Positions 62,704 to 64,000 of a stretch of 64,000 nucleotides of DNA are shown here, piece after piece. Origin of the DNA: Pseudactinotalea suaedae. Its GTDB lineage: Bacteria > Actinomycetota > Actinomycetes > Actinomycetales > Beutenbergiaceae. The stretch spans positions 62,001 to 126,000 of the forward strand of contig NZ_WNXY01000006.1 of NCBI RefSeq assembly GCF_009733815.1, given 5' to 3'. Positions within the stretch are counted from its first letter, which is position 1. Each line of letters opens with the position of its first letter. Position numbers and translations under genes: made by a program. The notes under the pieces were generated by a model. The model saw only the letters and a list, made by a program, of their open reading frames with translations. It ran no database searches and was not told the origin of the DNA.

Positions 62704-64000
62704 ATGACTACTCGACGCACCTTCCTGACCCTGTCCGCGGCAGTGCCGGCCACAGCCCTGGTGGCACCGGGCATCGCCACCGCGGCACCGCCGTCGAGCC
62801 TGCCTGCCGGGGGAGGGCGACACAAGCGCCTGACCAACCTCGACCACCTCCGTTTCCTGCTCGAGGAGGTCCCGCTCGTCGAAGACGGCTCGCACACGAC
62901 CTACCGCATCGAGCAGGAGCCGTCGGCGCTGGCACCGTGGACCTACGCCGACGCCGATGGAGACGGCTTTCGGCGGATCGGAGGCGGCACGCTCGACCCG
63001 GAGACCGGCTACTACACGCAGGGCGCGTACAACGCCGACGACATCTCGCGCGCCGCGGTCGTGTTCCTGCGGGACTGGCGCGCTCGCGGCGACCGGCGCA
63101 GCAAGGAGCACGCCTACCAGCTCCTGCGCACGCTGACCTATCTCCAGAACGACAGCGGGCCGAACGCGGGCCGGGTGGTGCTGTGGCAGCAGGACGACGG
63201 GACGCTCAACCCCAGCGCCGAGCCGGTCGAGCTGCCCGACCCCTCGGACTCGGCGGAGTCGTACTGGCTCGCGCGCACGGTGTGGGCGCTCGGCGAGGGC
63301 TACGCCGCGTTCCAGCGCAGCGGCCACAGGCGCTTCGCGAACTTCCTCAAGGAGCGTCTCGACCTGGCGGTGGCGGCGCTGGAGCAGGAGTCGTTGTCCC
63401 GCTACGGCAGCTGGGTGACCAGCGACGGCGTCGAGCTGCCGAACTGGCTCATCGCCGGCGGCGCCGATGCTACGGCCGAGGCGATGCTCGGGCTGGTGGC
63501 AGCGCTCGAGGCGGGTCCCAAGGACCGGCGGCTGCGGCGTGCGCTCGATCGGTACGGCGAGGGTGTCGCAGCGATGGGGACGTCGCGCGCAGGCGGCTGG
63601 CCGTTCGGTGCCGTGCTGCCGTGGACCGGTTCGCTCGGGTTCTGGCACGCCTGGGGCGGTGCCGCGCCGGAGGCTCTGGCGCGGGCCGGGCGCGCGCGGC
63701 ACCAGCGTGAGTGGGTGCGGGCCGCCGTCGCGGACGCCGGGACGTTCACCCCGCAGGTCCTGGCCAGTGGCGGACCGAGCAACGCGTGGGCGCCGGTGCC
63801 GGCGGAGGCACAGATCGCCTACGGCGCGCACGGCCGGGTGGCCGGACCGCTCGCGGCGGCCGAGGCCGGCGGCGGCCGCGGGCTGCGGTTGGTCGCCGGG
63901 CTGGCGGCGGGCTGGTTCTTCGGGGCCAACACCGCGGGCGTCCCGACGTACGACCCGGCGACCGGGGTGACCTTCGACGGCGTGGAGACCGATGGCCGGG
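62704..64000 (+). CDS. Secreted glycosidase-like protein (six-hairpin type), partial
   Basis: Runs off the right edge; 432 codons are visible. The N-terminus MTTRRTFLTLSAAVPATALV is a Tat-like signal (twin Arg) ending near ATAAPP. The mature part, with YADADGDGFRRIGGGTLDPE, SAESYWLARTVWALGEGYAA and NWLIAGGADATAEAMLGLVA, reads as an alpha/alpha-barrel like that of GH8/GH9/GH88-type or other six-hairpin enzymes. The exact family is not recognised. As last visible gene of the operon it probably trims the polysaccharide outside the cell to feed the transporter. Confidence 0.78.
   Translation, partial: MTTRRTFLTLSAAVPATALVAPGIATAAPPSSLPAGGGRHKRLTNLDHLRFLLEEVPLVEDGSHTTYRIEQEPSALAPWTYADADGDGFRRIGGGTLDPETGYYTQGAYNADDISRAAVVFLRDWRARGDRRSKEHAYQLLRTLTYLQNDSGPNAGRVVLWQQDDGTLNPSAEPVELPDPSDSAESYWLARTVWALGEGYAAFQRSGHRRFANFLKERLDLAVAALEQESLSRYGSWVTSDGVELPNWLIAGGADATAEAMLGLVAALEAGPKDRRLRRALDRYGEGVAAMGTSRAGGWPFGAVLPWTGSLGFWHAWGGAAPEALARAGRARHQREWVRAAVADAGTFTPQVLASGGPSNAWAPVPAEAQIAYGAHGRVAGPLAAAEAGGGRGLRLVAGLAAGWFFGANTAGVPTYDPATGVTFDGVETDGR

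Overview
The window is very GC-rich, with GTG/TTG starts and TANNNT -10 hexamers close to start codons. It carries monomeric NADP isocitrate dehydrogenase, a PcrA-type helicase, a DUF6350 membrane protein beside sucCD and purN, DUF3017 beside purH, and a LAxTG (class E) sortase substrate. Together these point to a free-living, carbohydrate-degrading actinomycete, probably Micrococcales. The genus cannot be fixed from sequence alone. No tRNA, rRNA, CRISPR, prophage or transposase was seen.

Layout. 1-3.4 kb: secreted beta-helix polysaccharide-active protein, cut by the window edge. 3.6-9.8 kb: DUF456, a NarL-type two-component pair behind a frameshifted DUF418 gene, an SDR and a membrane-anchored lipase. 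9.9-16.7 kb: pcrA, a small AraC/RibD-like/methyltransferase operon and an OatA-type acyltransferase. 16.8-30.4 kb: sucCD, DUF6350, purN, a large LuxR-type ATPase regulator, a lipoprotein plus a sortase-anchored Ig protein, ZTP-riboswitch-purH, a ferredoxin-reductase-like flavoprotein and DUF3017. 30.3-39.1 kb: GH106-like hydrolase, aquaporin, icd, an AbiEi/DUF559-like gene framed by palindromes, and mdh. 39.1-48.5 kb: LysR/EamA pair, a ThrRS without editing domain behind a leader-peptide attenuator, NADP aldehyde dehydrogenase, purU, GNAT, ZTP-riboswitch-glyA-folD. 48.7-57 kb: DinB, MarR/MMPL pair, TetR-exoIII, galK, RNA 2',3'-cyclic phosphodiesterase and YihY. 57.5-64 kb: LacI regulator with paired operators, sugar ABC transporter, GH130 enzyme and a secreted glycosidase-like protein cut by the right edge.

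How it fits together. sucCD, icd and mdh are TCA genes. purN, purH, purU, glyA and folD form a one-carbon/purine set, and two of their transcription units start with ZTP (pfl) riboswitches. The right end is a complete oligosaccharide uptake and phosphorolysis operon, probably for mannosides.

Most unusual elements: (1) a textbook threonine attenuator in front of a truncated ThrRS; (2) three convergent intergenic gaps filled by inverted arrays of 20-nt repeats with an exact 28-bp period, in two sequence families; (3) six palindromes of about 48 bp in three pairs, four of them bracketing the DUF559-like nuclease gene; (4) two 16-bp inverted arms 160 bp apart upstream of the LacI operon.
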